DNA of 31,158 nt from Bondarzewia mesenterica (GCA_004802705.1 SGPL01000396.1:1-31158); one strand, 5' to 3'. Numbered from the stretch's first letter, positions 1-8,978 are shown. The notes: generated by a model not told the origin, from the sequence alone. Made by a program: numbers and translations.

Positions 1-397
1 CTGCATAAACTGCGAAAAGAGAAATTTTGCATCCTTGTCGACTTACAATCCGCCCATGTACTCGGGGGATAAGAAAAAGAGGCGTTTCAAGGGGACTTGT
101 GCATGTGCTTACAGTGCAATCAAGAGCGATTAAGAAGGCGAGCTTTCATCTGTGGAGGAAGCAAAGGTGAACGTGTGTCAACATGTATCCATGTGTCCGC
201 GTTCGTGCAAAAACACAAGACTCCGATGCCGGCTCTTGCTATGTGCGCGCGTGCCGAGAATTCGACACGGTGGACGACAGACGATGGATGATGGAGTGTA
301 GGGGCGGGTTCAATGGGGTTTGAGGAAGGCGGGAGGTGTCGTGGTAGTTGAACGTTGATCGGCCGATTTTGTTTGTTTTGCTTGCTTGAAATTTTAC
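1..397. other. no gene seen (left edge)
   Basis: No convincing coding sequence on either strand. This is where the rest of the minus-strand glucosidase II beta gene should continue if complete. The coiled-coil segment expected after the LDL-receptor-like repeats is not visible in any minus-strand frame. It is either a long intron running off the window or unrelated DNA after a truncation. Confidence 0.5.
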
Positions 398-930
398 TGT
401 CTTCCTCAAATTTCGCTCAGCATCCACGCGATAGTCTTCACCCACTTCTTTACACGCGTTCTCGTACACGCCGCTGGGCTCATCCAAGCCGTCGCAGCAG
501 TCAGGCTCTACCGCCTGTCCGGGCACTACTGCACACGAAGTGAAGAAAAAAATGGATAGAAAAAACACGTACGACAGATCTCGTCATTTAATCGAGAGCT
601 GGGTATGCTCGCGCTGATGTGTCCCTCATTCTTACGATAAAATTGGGGGTCGGGACATGCACCCGTGCCTACTGTCGATGAGCGATGCGCGCGGGACTCG
701 GACGGATATGAAAACGTACCAGGTTCGTCGCTCCTGTCTGTACAGTCACAATAGTCGTTGTCGACGGATGTCCACGGAATCCGTTGGGAACCGTCCAAGC
801 ACGTCCAGGTACCAGAACCTTCTGAAGTGTAGCAGTGGAGGAATTGCGGTGGTACGCCGTGTGTCTTGGGGACTTTAAGGGCGGTTGTTGGGAGCAGTGA
901 GGCGAGGAGTGGGAGGAGCCAGGAGTGCAT
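398..930 (-). pseudogene. glucosidase II beta subunit, 5' exons only (partial)
   Basis: N-terminal part of the non-catalytic beta subunit of ER glucosidase II (PRKCSH/GTB1 family), which helps trim glucose from N-glycans. Three exons fit canonical splice sites: 930-720, 668-573 and 507-398, with introns of 51 and 65 nt. The start ATG at 930 gives a hydrophobic signal peptide (MHSWLLPLLASLLPTTAL). An LDL-receptor-class-A-like repeat follows (VDNDYCDCTDRSDEPG, then NEGHISASIPSSRLNDEIC), and then CCDGLDEPSG and ACKEVGEDYR. Two cysteines usual in this module appear replaced (FYRKNEGH, SGVYENACKE); this is judged from family knowledge, not an alignment. Only about 139 of some 500 residues are present. 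The following coiled coil and C-terminal MRH domain are not visible, so it is probably a truncated, decaying copy, though a long intron past the window edge cannot be excluded. Confidence 0.75.
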
Positions 931-1325
931 TGGCCTGTTTGTGTTCAGTATGTCATATAGTTAGAGTGCTGGATACGTGGTGATTCTGTGCCTGGCGTTA
1001 TTGATGGTTGTTTACTCTCAGGCTGCCTCTCCGATCTGCCTCTCTACTTCCTTATCCTAAGAGTCACTCCTTCCTGAATCCTGGTACCTTCCTGGTTTTG
1101 CTTCATTGCTACTTGTTGATTTGTTTCGCCGTTGCATGTCTCCAAGTCTCAGGTGAGTTCTCAACCGATCACGATGTGGCTCGTATTTTCACAAAGTAGC
1201 AGGATAATAAAAACAAGGAACAACAAAGCATACTTAATTCAGAAACAAAGCGCGCATACGAATAAAAGTCCAATTAAGTCTCTCTGCGTTCACCGATGGT
1301 TCATCGAAGGTTCAGGATCCATAGA
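931..1325. other. intergenic, probable promoter of the glucosidase II beta copy
   Basis: About 400 nt between the start of the minus-strand glucosidase II beta copy and the stop of the next minus-strand gene. It is pyrimidine-rich around 1020-1130. No ORF with family resemblance and no repeat was seen. Confidence 0.4.
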
Positions 1326-2387
1326 TCATGCGCCTGACGGTTCTCCAGTGTCCTCCTCCAATCCAACCCGACGATTGAGGATCATCTGATCCTGTTTCCT
1401 CTCCATCGCCTCTGCTCGCGATCGTTGGCGTTTCCTCATATCGGCAAGAGTATCTTTCAGACCCTGGATGTGACGGGCAATCGACCCGCGCACCTTGCCG
1501 TCGTCTTGGGAGAACAATCCGAGGAGCTCCTGCTCGCAACCTGTGATCTTCTGTTCGATCGCGAGCTCATCGGGGGACGACTCTCTGATCTCGGCACCCT
1601 CGCTGTCTTGCATCAGAACGTCTGCCCCGTCCTCCATCTTCAAGACGACTGATGCGTCGTCGTCGATGTCCATGTCCACATCTGGACGCCCTCGAACCGT
1701 ACCTGACTCTGACCCTTTGACTGCCGGCTCCACCAGTTCGGTGGGACAAAGGTCCGACATGGTCTCGAACGCCATGAGTTGCTGGCGTCCATAGGCAGCT
1801 CGCGCCTGCGCGAGCTCCTCGAACTTACCTTCCCTCTCCATGCACTCCCACTCCCACTTCCTCACGGCGTCGGCTTCGACCTTCCTCTGCTTCTCCGCCC
1901 GCTTGGCCCCTTCCGCCACCTCCTGCGCCGTCAGCACCTTGCGAGTCCGCGCAATGGCGTCTGGAATATTCGTCTCCTGCCTAGCGACTGGCATCCGAAG
2001 GCGTTCCGCCGTGCACGCGCCCGACCCCGAGGCGACGAGGGTCGACGTGGGTACGAGGGGCTTGGGGGGTACTGACGAGGTCCCCGATGAATCGCAGATG
2101 GACGCCTTGGCCTGTTTGGCTCGGCCCTGCGATTATGTTCGCGGCATTCTGTGGGCCATAGGCCGCCCTCGCCTGTTCCGCCCGCGCGGATGGCTTGGGT
2201 GCGTCGGGCTTCGAAAGCGCGTATTTCTTGAGACGTTTATTGTTCCTCAGTCGCATTCCGGACCTGCTTTTTTTTTTGTGAGTATGGTGGTCGCTAGGAT
2301 CGGAGGGGTCAGAACTTACTGAGAACATGCGGAACGGGTGGAACCCACGGTGAACGAACGGGTTTTCTTGTCATTTCTGAGGAGCAT
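1326..2387 (-). CDS. hypothetical charged protein, with one frame break
   Basis: Not a family I recognise. The best model starts at ATG 2387 (MLLRNDKKTRSFTVG) and splices out a 56-nt intron (2319-2264, GTAAGT...GCAG). It then reads through a basic stretch (MRLRNNKRLKKYAL) toward an E/K/R-rich C-terminal half (1994-1326) that ends at TAG-side residues GEPSGA. The C-terminal half has an acidic patch (DVDMDIDDDA) and predicted helices with heptad-like charge. The two halves are in different frames between about 2150 and 1994. Either a 1-nt indel separates them or a GTCAGT...GCAG intron of ~100 nt does; the unspliced sequence in the second frame also looks coding. The word QARAAYG occurs in both halves, pointing to an internal duplication. 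Unresolved bases lie just upstream (2433, 2459-2475). Confidence 0.5.
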
Positions 2388-2919
2388 CGTCAGGCTAGTC
2401 GGGATCTATGAGTATGCTATAAATCGAGGACTNGCTGAGCTTCGACTGCCTCGTGATANNGTTTGAGAGNTTTCNTGCGTTCGGCCTGGTGTCTAAGATG
2501 CCCTCCCTGGGTCCCTTAAATACCTCTCCGCGCATGCTTAAGCTCTCATCTCGATCTTGTTGTCTTTTGTGCCAGCCTAGTTTGTCCTTTGTGCAGTCTC
2601 TTTAGGGTTGCGTGGACGGGTAAAAGCGCTCGTTTCTTTTACTGCTCCTGGCGTGTGACTATCGAGCACGGCGCATGTCCGTTACTTGCCCATTGTGCAT
2701 TGTCGCTTTGGTCTCGTCACGCGCGTGCCACTGGGCCTCTGTTGTACATTTGTGCGCGTGAATTGGGGTGCTGCGACGGTCTGTTCCGGAGGGTGGTGGT
2801 AGTCGGTCTGTGCGCATCGCATGCCTGCGAAGGCGGCATTCGAGCCTCGATGGCGTTTTGTATATGGTTGGTAAGTCATCATTCGGAGTTCGTCTTTGTC
2901 TTTTCCCAGTGCTACTGTT
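2388..2919. other. intergenic before the retrotransposon
   Basis: About 530 nt with five unresolved bases at 2433-2475. An open plus-strand reading frame over 2589-3092 runs into the LTR and shows no recognisable domain, so it is not called. The first part probably serves as promoter of the minus-strand gene starting at 2387. Confidence 0.4.
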
Positions 2920-3041
2920 TATTGGAGTTTGACACATACACGGTCAGATGCGCGAGAGCGAAGCGTCATCGGGTGGACGTATCGTGGCGGAAAGCGGATA
3001 CGTCACTAGGAGCAGGCATCGGACAGGTCATGGGCGGACAA

Positions 3042-3049
3042 TATATAAA
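3042..3049 (+). promoter_or_regulatory. LTR TATA box
   Basis: TATATAAA about 40 nt upstream of the segment containing the LTR intron. It is conserved at 8196-8203 in the 3' LTR. This is the likely core promoter for the element's genomic RNA, with initiation expected some 30 nt downstream, so the intron would fall in the transcribed leader. Confidence 0.7.
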
Positions 3050-3097
3050 CCTAACACGCTACGAGTACATCCCTCAGTCGCTTTCATTGTGACTGAG

Positions 3098-3152
3098 GTA
3101 AGATCTCATTCACGCACTCACTACGATACATGCTAACGTACCTATTGTACAG
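3098..3152 (+). other. putative 55-nt spliceosomal intron inside the LTR
   Basis: Begins GTAAGA, ends TGTACAG and contains TGCTAAC 15-21 nt before the acceptor. It therefore has donor, branch site and acceptor at normal fungal spacing and size. Its flanks (18 nt left, 20 nt right) recur fused together without the 55 nt at 3187-3224. The same arrangement is kept in the 3' LTR (intron 8252-8306). Confidence 0.8.
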
Positions 3153-3186
3153 GGACTGAGAGTCCGGTTAGGTACGCAATCTAGTT

Positions 3187-3224
3187 GCTTTCATTGTGAC
3201 TGAGGGACTGAGAGTCCGGTTAGG
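3187..3224 (+). repeat. spliced-form repeat in the LTR
   Basis: 38 nt identical to 3080-3097 joined to 3153-3172, that is, the sequence around the intron with the intron cleanly absent. The repeat starts 14 nt after the intron-bearing copy ends. In the 3' LTR the counterpart is 8341-8378, with one G-to-A change. Confidence 0.9.
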
Positions 3225-3251
3225 CACGCGCATACACCCCGGTTTCTAACA

Positions 3252-3263
3252 GGTTATGGGCCC
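3252..3263 (+). other. primer binding site, half-tRNA (initiator Met) type
   Basis: GGTTATGGGCCC directly follows the LTR end. It is complementary to the anticodon stem-loop region of initiator tRNA-Met rather than to a tRNA 3' end. Drosophila copia and Ty5 are known to use such an internal half-tRNA primer. The gag ATG (3256) lies within the PBS. Confidence 0.75.
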
Positions 3264-4569
3264 TGCCAGCGAACCATCTTCGTCTAACCGCACCACAATG
3301 CCTGGAACCAGAGGATCAGAACGGGATCGATCAGAAGGCCCGCGTTTTGCTCCACAGATCTCTGAGAGGGCACAACGAGCACTCGATGATACGCTCGGCG
3401 TGAACACTTTTCCTGGTTCCGATAGTCCACCCAACAGTCTGGACTCGAGCGGACTCCACAGCTCCAAACTTACACGTGCATATACTCAGCTCCCTCCACT
3501 CTCTGCAGTTATCACTCGAGGGGCTGGGATATTCGACGTACCTCTCCCACCTGACCCGCTTTTTGCTACTCATCACAGCAACCTGTCATGCCCGCTCACT
3601 CCCGAAGAAGAACAACGACTCACCATGAACCTAATGTCGGTTGCATCCAAGTTCGACGCCTCTAGCATCACTCAACTGGCCGGCATCACGAACTACTCAG
3701 ACTGGGCCAGGGTTTGCGAATCTGCCCTGAAGTCAACAGGATTGGCACGCTACGTCCGCGGATCCTCTATCAAACCGGACGATACCGAATCGAAGGATTA
3801 TTACCTCTGGTGCGCCTGGGATGAACAAACCGCGGAACTCATATTACGGACCGTCACTAAGGATGTCTATGATCAAATCAAGCAAGACGTCCCCTACTCT
3901 ACGTCTCATCAACTGTGGGATGGTATGCGCAAACTGTTCGTTAACAGTGGCATTTTATCTCAGGTGAACTACCTCCGTCGAGCTCTGCGACACATCTTTC
4001 CCCCCGATGAACCATACAGACCAACTATTCGGGCCATCTGAAGTGACCTACAGTGTGTCTATGATGTCGGTTCCCCATCTATTGATGACATGATGTCTAT
4101 CCTTATGTTACAGGCTCTTACCCCGCATCATGCCGATGTCGCACGGGCTATCGAACACTCCAATGCAATTGATCATCGATCAATCCAGTGAAGGCTTGAC
4201 ACTGCGGATATATGATCCCTCGAAGAGGCCGAATTTAGTCCTGGACGCAAGACAATCAATGTCACCGCTGCTACCACATATAAGGGCTCCAATATGCCAC
4301 GCGTTCCATGCGAGCACTGCAATCGCACAAACCACGCCTTCACCCGATGCTGGAGTAAATTCCCACATTTGAAGCCCAAGCGTACCACACGAGATACCAC
4401 TCAGCCATCTGCATCCACTCCCCTGACTGATAGTGTAAAATGACCTGAACATACCAATGTTGCACTTAACGAGACTCACGTCGAAGAAGCTGCAGCTGCT
4501 ATAGGTCACGACAGTGACATCGACTACTGGTCCGCACTGACAACTATTGACACCTGCTCGGTCGACTAA
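3256..4569 (+). pseudogene. gag: copia gag (capsid/nucleocapsid), with stop codons
   Basis: The open part 3256-4041 encodes 261 aa typical of the copia gag-polypeptide region (motifs ITNYSDWARVCESAL, YYLWCAWDEQTAELI, SHQLWDGMRKLF). The same frame continues after a TGA at 4039 (LQCVYDVGSPSIDDM, then ALTPHHADVARAI) and past TGAs at 4189 and 4213. A CCHC zinc knuckle, CX2CX4HX4C, lies at 4309-4350 (CEHCNRTNHAFTRC) and would bind the genomic RNA. Further stops at 4441 and 4567 precede the protease. The first TGA replaces a position where Arg (CGA) would be plausible. Confidence 0.9.
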
Positions 4570-4578
4570 GGACTCTCG

Positions 4579-5016
4579 TTGACACACTCTGCCAACGTCT
4601 CTTTTTTCCTCGATAGTGCATCCAGTTGTCATTTGAGCCCGAACTGCAATAATTTCACCTCTTTTCAGACCACTGCCCCTCGTGCAATCAAAGGCATAAA
4701 TGGATCCTGCATTCATGCTGTAGGCACTGGCGACGTCCGCATTCAACTGAGTAAAGGTCGTGTCTTCACTCTACGCCATGTCTTATATGTCCCACATGCT
4801 GCCATGCGCCTGATCTCCATTGGACGCTTATGTGACTCGGGGTATTCTGTTGCATTTTCCGCAGACTGTTGCTCTGTCTCTCTGGCTTCTGGGGCTTGCA
4901 CTCTCATCGCTATTGGCGACCGTACCCTCAACAATCTCTTTGCTCTTTCGGGCGACCTTATCTCGGCACCTACCCACTCGGTGAATGTAGCACTCAGCCT
5001 GGAAACTTGGCACTGA
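4579..5016 (+). pseudogene. copia protease and start of integrase, ended by a nonsense codon
   Basis: The aspartic protease active site is visible as FFLDSASSCHLS (D-S-A in place of the commoner D-S/T-G). The flap and core region VGTGDVRIQLSKGR and the conserved RHVLYVPHAAMRLISIGRL follow. The frame ends with ETWH then TGA then RLGH. The stop sits inside the GAG-pre-integrase zinc-binding motif (usually WHRRLGH), and a single CGA to TGA change would explain it. Confidence 0.88.
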
Positions 5017-6291
5017 CGTCTTGGTCATGCTGGCTACGATGCCATCCGATACATGGCTTGTAATGGCCTTGTTACAGGTATGCCCACTAACACCTCTGTG
5101 CCACCTCCAAAATGTGACGCCTGCATACTTGGCAAGCAGACTAAGTGCTCCGTTCCTCACTCTCGCACTCATACCCATTCCACTGTCCCACTGGCTATTG
5201 TATATGCCAATCTCATGGGACCTGTATCTCCGGCATCCTCTGGCGGCAAATCTTATTCTCTAGACATTCATGACGACTGTACCTCCAAAGCCTGGGCTAT
5301 ATTACTTGTACAAAAATCAGATGCCGTTTCGTCTTTTCGTGAATGGCATGCTCTCACTGAAGCAAATTCTGGACACACACTTTGCATTGTTTGTACTGAT
5401 AGCGGTGGAGAATTTACACCCACCCAATTCGAACACTATCTTTGTCAAACCGGTGTCACACATCAAACCTCCGCCCCTTACACATCTGCTCATATCAGCG
5501 CTGTTGAACGCTTACACCACACACTTTTCGATCGTGCTCGTGCCATGCGAGTTAGTGCCAATCTCCCTCTCTCCCTCTGGGGCGAGTGTTACCTCACCGC
5601 CGCCTATCTCCACAACTGTACCGCCACTCACACCCTCAATAATATTACTCCCGATGAAGCATGGTCAGGATCTAAGCCCAACATTTTGCATCTTCACGAG
5701 TTTGGCTGCCGCGCGTTCATCCTCATACAAGACCATTATAATCCTAAAGTACATAATCGTTCCATTGAATGTATTCTTGTTGGTTACTCCTTACATTCCA
5801 AGGCTTATCGATGCTATCATCGTGCCTCCGGTCGCATCTATATTTTTTACCATGTTACATTTATAGAATCGCACGATGACTCTCATTCTCCACCTTCGAT
5901 ACCTACCACATCTCCCTCCACGCCACCTTCCTCTACCATCTCAGATACTGCCCCATCTCTCCACACACATGATGATGACCCCATCCCCTTCCTTCTTCCA
6001 TCTTCTCCTTCATACTCTCCAGTGATTTCTCCACTGATCCCTACATCTCCTGTCCCCCCTTCCTCTTCCCCCGCCTTACCTACTTTTTCCCCCCCCCACA
6101 CTCTCCCTCACCTATACCCGAACCTCCACTCCATATCCCTCCCTCTGCGCCACCTCTTCGCCGCTCCACGCGCCTTCGCAAACCATCTGCTAAACTTCTT
6201 CTTTCCCTTGATCAATCTCTCGTACCCCCTGCACCTTTACCTCCCTCCACACCTCTCACATCCCTCGCTCCATCTCCATTATCTCCCCTAA
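5017..6291 (+). pseudogene. copia integrase
   Basis: In the same frame as gag. The zinc-finger half RLGHAGYDAIRY...CDACILGKQTKC completes the HHCC motif begun before the stop at 5014. The rve catalytic core follows, with first Asp in SLDIHDDCTS, second in CTDSGGEF and Glu in SAVERLHHTL, so the D-D-E triad is still readable. After LVGYSLHSKAYRCY comes a Ser/Pro/Thr-rich linker (5880-6290). The true linker frame, ending RRSTRLRKPSAK, is lost at a run of C around 6091-6098, where an indel shifts the frame until 6291. Confidence 0.9.
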
Positions 6292-6309
6292 CTCCCCTCC
6301 CCTCTGACC

Positions 6310-7279
6310 TCGAACTCCTCGGACTCGCCGTGGTGGAACTCAATGATGAACCCCACACTTGGGCGGCTGCACAGGCATCTCTCGATGCCGATAAATGGCG
6401 TACCGCGTATCTTGACGAGTTAACCTCTATTCGCTCTCACGATGTCTATGATTTAGTTCCAGATCATCCGTCCCTTCTGATCGATGCGTCATCAAATGCC
6501 GCCCTATATTTACCATCAAACGCGATGCTCACAACAATCCTGATCGATACAAGGCCCGGCTGGTCACCAAGGGGTTTACGCAGATCCCAGGACAGGACTT
6601 CACTGATACTTTTTCCCCTGTCGCTCGCCTCGAGTCCCAACGCCTCTTACTCCATCTCGCCGCACATCTCGGCTAGCCTATCGAGCAATTAGATGTCAAA
6701 AACGGCCTTTCTGCATGGCGACCTTACTGAAGACCTTTGGATGGAACAGCCCGATGGTTTTCAAGAACCCGAGAAAGAGGACTGGGTATGGAAGTTGAAG
6801 AAGGGGCTCTACGGACTCAAACAAGGGAGTCGCATTTGGAACCAAAAGCTCCATCAGGCACTCCTGAGCTTTGGCTTCACTCACATCAGCGCTGAATGGA
6901 GTCTATACTACCGTTCTACACCAACAGGTATCTGTATCTTAACTATCCATGTCGATGACCTCAATCTTGCCGGCTCTACCATGGATGTTATCCAATCCGT
7001 CAAGACCTCCCTTCGGAAACATTTCGACATCGTCGAACTCGGTCCCGTTCAATGGCTGGTCGGCCTTGCCATCTCCCGTGATCTCTCGAATCGCACGATT
7101 ACTGTGTCGCAAACTGGCTTTATTGATTCCATTCTCGCGAAGTTCCGTCTTGTTGACGCGAACACTGTTTCCACACCCCTTGACCATAACGTGAAGCTCA
7201 GCCACGACGACTGTCCATCCTCCGACTCCGATAAACAACTCATGACCAAAATCCCATATGCGAACTTATCGGATGTCTA
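6310..7279 (+). pseudogene. copia reverse transcriptase, frameshifted
   Basis: RT (RVT_2) starts with NDEPHTWAAAQASL in one frame. It shifts near 6470 to the frame encoding RPIFTIKRDAHNNPDRYKAR and VTKGFTQIPGQDFTDTFSPV, meets a TAG at ~6674 where Trp is expected, and shifts again at an A-run (~6697-6702). It then continues TAFLHGDLTEDLWMEQPDGF, GLYGLKQGSRIWNQKL and the active-site box IHVDDLNLAG (HVDD instead of the commoner YVDD). It runs on through WLVGLAISRDLSNRTITVSQ until TAA at 7278. The catalytic Asp residues are present but no uninterrupted RT can be made. Confidence 0.9.
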
Positions 7280-7930
7280 ATGTACTTGTCAATCAGCTCG
7301 CGCCCCGACATCTCTTTTGCTGTCCAACACTTGAGCCAGTTTAACGACAACCCAGGCCCTCGCCACTGGACCACCGCTAAACACGTTGTCCGCTATTTGA
7401 AGGGCACTCGCACAACTGGCCTTGTATTAGGTGGTTCTCAACTGCTAATTCTATCTGGCTTCACAGACGCAAGTTTTGGCGGTACGCCTGGACCCCTCGG
7501 ATCCCGACGCTCCATCTCTGGCTTCGGTTTTTCACTTGGATCCGGACTTATTTCCTGGAGCTCCAAATGACAATCACTGACGGCTACGTCCACATGCGAA
7601 GCGGAATTCATTGCTGCCGTGCACGCTTGCAAGGAGGCCCTCTGGTTCCGCACTATCCTGACTTGTCTAGACTTCAAACCAGCCTCCGCCACACTTATTC
7701 ACTGTGACAACCAATCCGCTATCCGTCTCACTCAAGACCAGGCCTTTCATGATAAAAGCAAACATATCGATATTCAACACCACTTTCTTCGCGACCACGT
7801 TGCCTTGAAACATATTCAATTCTCCTATGTTTCTACTAACGACAATATGTGGACGCATTTACCAAACCGCTTCCTAAAGCCGCGCATCAACGCTTCCGCA
7901 TGCTTATAGGTCTACACCCTCTCCCAGACA
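7280..7930 (+). pseudogene. copia RNase H, C-terminal end of pol, broken
   Basis: Conserved copia C-terminus: SSRPDISFAVQHLSQF, AKHVVRYLKGTRTTGL, then RNase H residues GFTDASFGG and SRRSISGFGF. WSSK is followed by TGA and QSLTATSTCEAEFIAAV, where the family has Arg, so CGA to TGA is likely. After the catalytic region (HCDNQSAIRL, KHIDIQHHFLRDHV) the last segment (DAFTKPLPKAAHQRFRMLIG) is only found in another frame. This implies a 1-nt indel near 7845. Confidence 0.9.
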
Positions 7931-8073
7931 CCCGATGAGGAGGAGTTGTCAGTCCACGACATCGAGGAGCTGAGAGAGGACACTGGGATTCGAGGAGGAG
8001 ATTGCGAGGGGTGAGGAGGAGCTGGTTGGATAAGGAGGAGCACGCACTCATGCGATCTTCCTGTGAGGAGGAG
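7931..8073 (+). other. polypurine tracts before the 3' LTR
   Basis: GAGGAGGAG-type runs occur about five times (7937, 7967-7985, 8013, 8031, 8065), the last abutting the 3' LTR. One of these primes plus-strand synthesis; the last is the natural candidate. The copy at ~7937 is followed by TTGTCAG, reminiscent of an LTR start. Confidence 0.6.
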
Positions 8074-8413
8074 TATTGGAGTTTGACACATACACGGTCA
8101 GATGCGCGAGAGCGAAGCATCATCGGGTGGACATATCATGGCGGAAAGCGGATACATCACTGGGAGTAGGCATCGGACAGGTCATGGGCGGACAATATAT
8201 AAACCTAACACGCTACGAGTACATCCCTCAGTCGCTTTCATTGTGACTGAGGTAAGATCTCATTCACGCACTCACTACGATACATGCTAACGTACCTATT
8301 GTACAGGGACTGAGAGTCCGGTTAGGTATGCAATCAAGTCGCTTTCATTGTGACTGAGGGACTGAGAGTCCAGTTAGGCATGCGCATACACCCCTACACC
8401 CCGGTTTCTAACA
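8074..8413 (+). repeat. 3' LTR of copia element
   Basis: 340 bp, colinear with the 5' LTR, including TATA box (8196-8203), intron-like segment (8252-8306) and spliced-form repeat (8341-8378). It carries most of the CpG losses between the two LTRs and an extra TACACCCC unit near its 3' end. Confidence 0.95.
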
Positions 8414-8426
8414 TAGTTGCCCGAAT

Positions 8427-8569
8427 CTTATCATTTTGTAATGACATTAGTTCGACTCTAATCAACATTTGTAATCTCAGCCTATATGGAGATAGGCGAG
8501 AATTTTGAAGTAAAAATTTTGGCCCATGGTCCTTCCACAAGTAATGATTTACTAATCGGGAATCGTAAT
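8427..8569 (+). repeat. dispersed AT-rich repeat, copy 1
   Basis: 143 bp beginning CTTATCATTTTG, with core GGCCCATGGTCCTTCCACAA, ending GAATCGTAAT. Roughly 75-80% identical by eye to copy 2 at 8979-9119. It lies only 14 bp after the copia element. Confidence 0.8.
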
Positions 8570-8978
8570 TATTTGATCACAAAGATGAAAGATCATGTGT
8601 ATCTTGTATTAATAATTTTCAAACAACAACTGTATTCAAACATCCACTCATTACCTTTCACTTAAAAATTAATTAAATAGCTAAAGACTTTGATCTCAAC
8701 ATAATGATTGATTCAATTATATATCAATTAAGAGGCATTATATACTAGGGATCTAATCACTTTACTGTAAGAATAATTTCTAAAAAGTACAAACATGGAT
8801 GGAGAATGCATATTTAAAAACCCATATACAGAGATTACACAAACTCAATTGCATTCATTAAATGAGAGATCNGCTTCAATATTAATTTATTTAAGACTTT
8901 AATAAAGTTTTAAAATAAAGTTGAGAAGATGCGGGAATCGTTCATGCCATGCNACGCAGCAGCCCTCCCCTAACAAGT

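Larger units (their letters stand above)
2920..3251 (+). repeat. 5' LTR of copia element
   Basis: 332 bp, starting TATTGGAGTTTGAC and ending GGTTTCTAACA. It holds a TATA box (TATATAAA, 3042-3049), a 55-nt intron-like segment (3098-3152) and a 38-nt repeat of the sequence around that intron in spliced form (3187-3224). It differs from the 3' LTR by 11 substitutions and lacks an 8-bp tandem duplication (TACACCCC) present there. Confidence 0.95.
2920..8413 (+). mobile_element. Ty1/copia LTR retrotransposon, full-length but inactivated
   Basis: A 5.49-kb element bounded by near-identical direct LTRs (2920-3251 and 8074-8413). Order of parts: PBS, gag with CCHC zinc knuckle, protease, integrase, reverse transcriptase, RNase H, polypurine tracts. 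Integrase before RT is diagnostic of copia (Pseudoviridae) rather than gypsy. The LTR ends read TATTGG...CTAACA, a decayed form of the usual TGTTGG...CTAACA. No clear target-site duplication is seen (left flank CTGTT, right flank TAGTT). Gag to integrase lies in one frame but is cut by stops at 4039, 4189, 4213, 4441, 4567 and 5014. Pol is further broken by frameshifts near 6090, 6470, 6690 and 7845 and stops near 6674 and 7568. It cannot encode its own proteins. Confidence 0.96.

Noticed and set aside
2589..3092. 167-codon plus-strand ORF before and into the 5' LTR
   Set aside because: No domain, odd composition, runs across the LTR boundary; upstream spacer is the simpler reading.
6940..6972. 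HVDD instead of YVDD in the RT active site as an inactivating change
   Set aside because: The catalytic Asp pair is intact and His at this place occurs in fungal copia elements as I remember them, so it is not counted as damage.
2915..8418. 5-bp target-site duplication of the copia element (CTGTT / TAGTT)
   Set aside because: Only 3 of 5 positions agree; not enough to claim a duplication.
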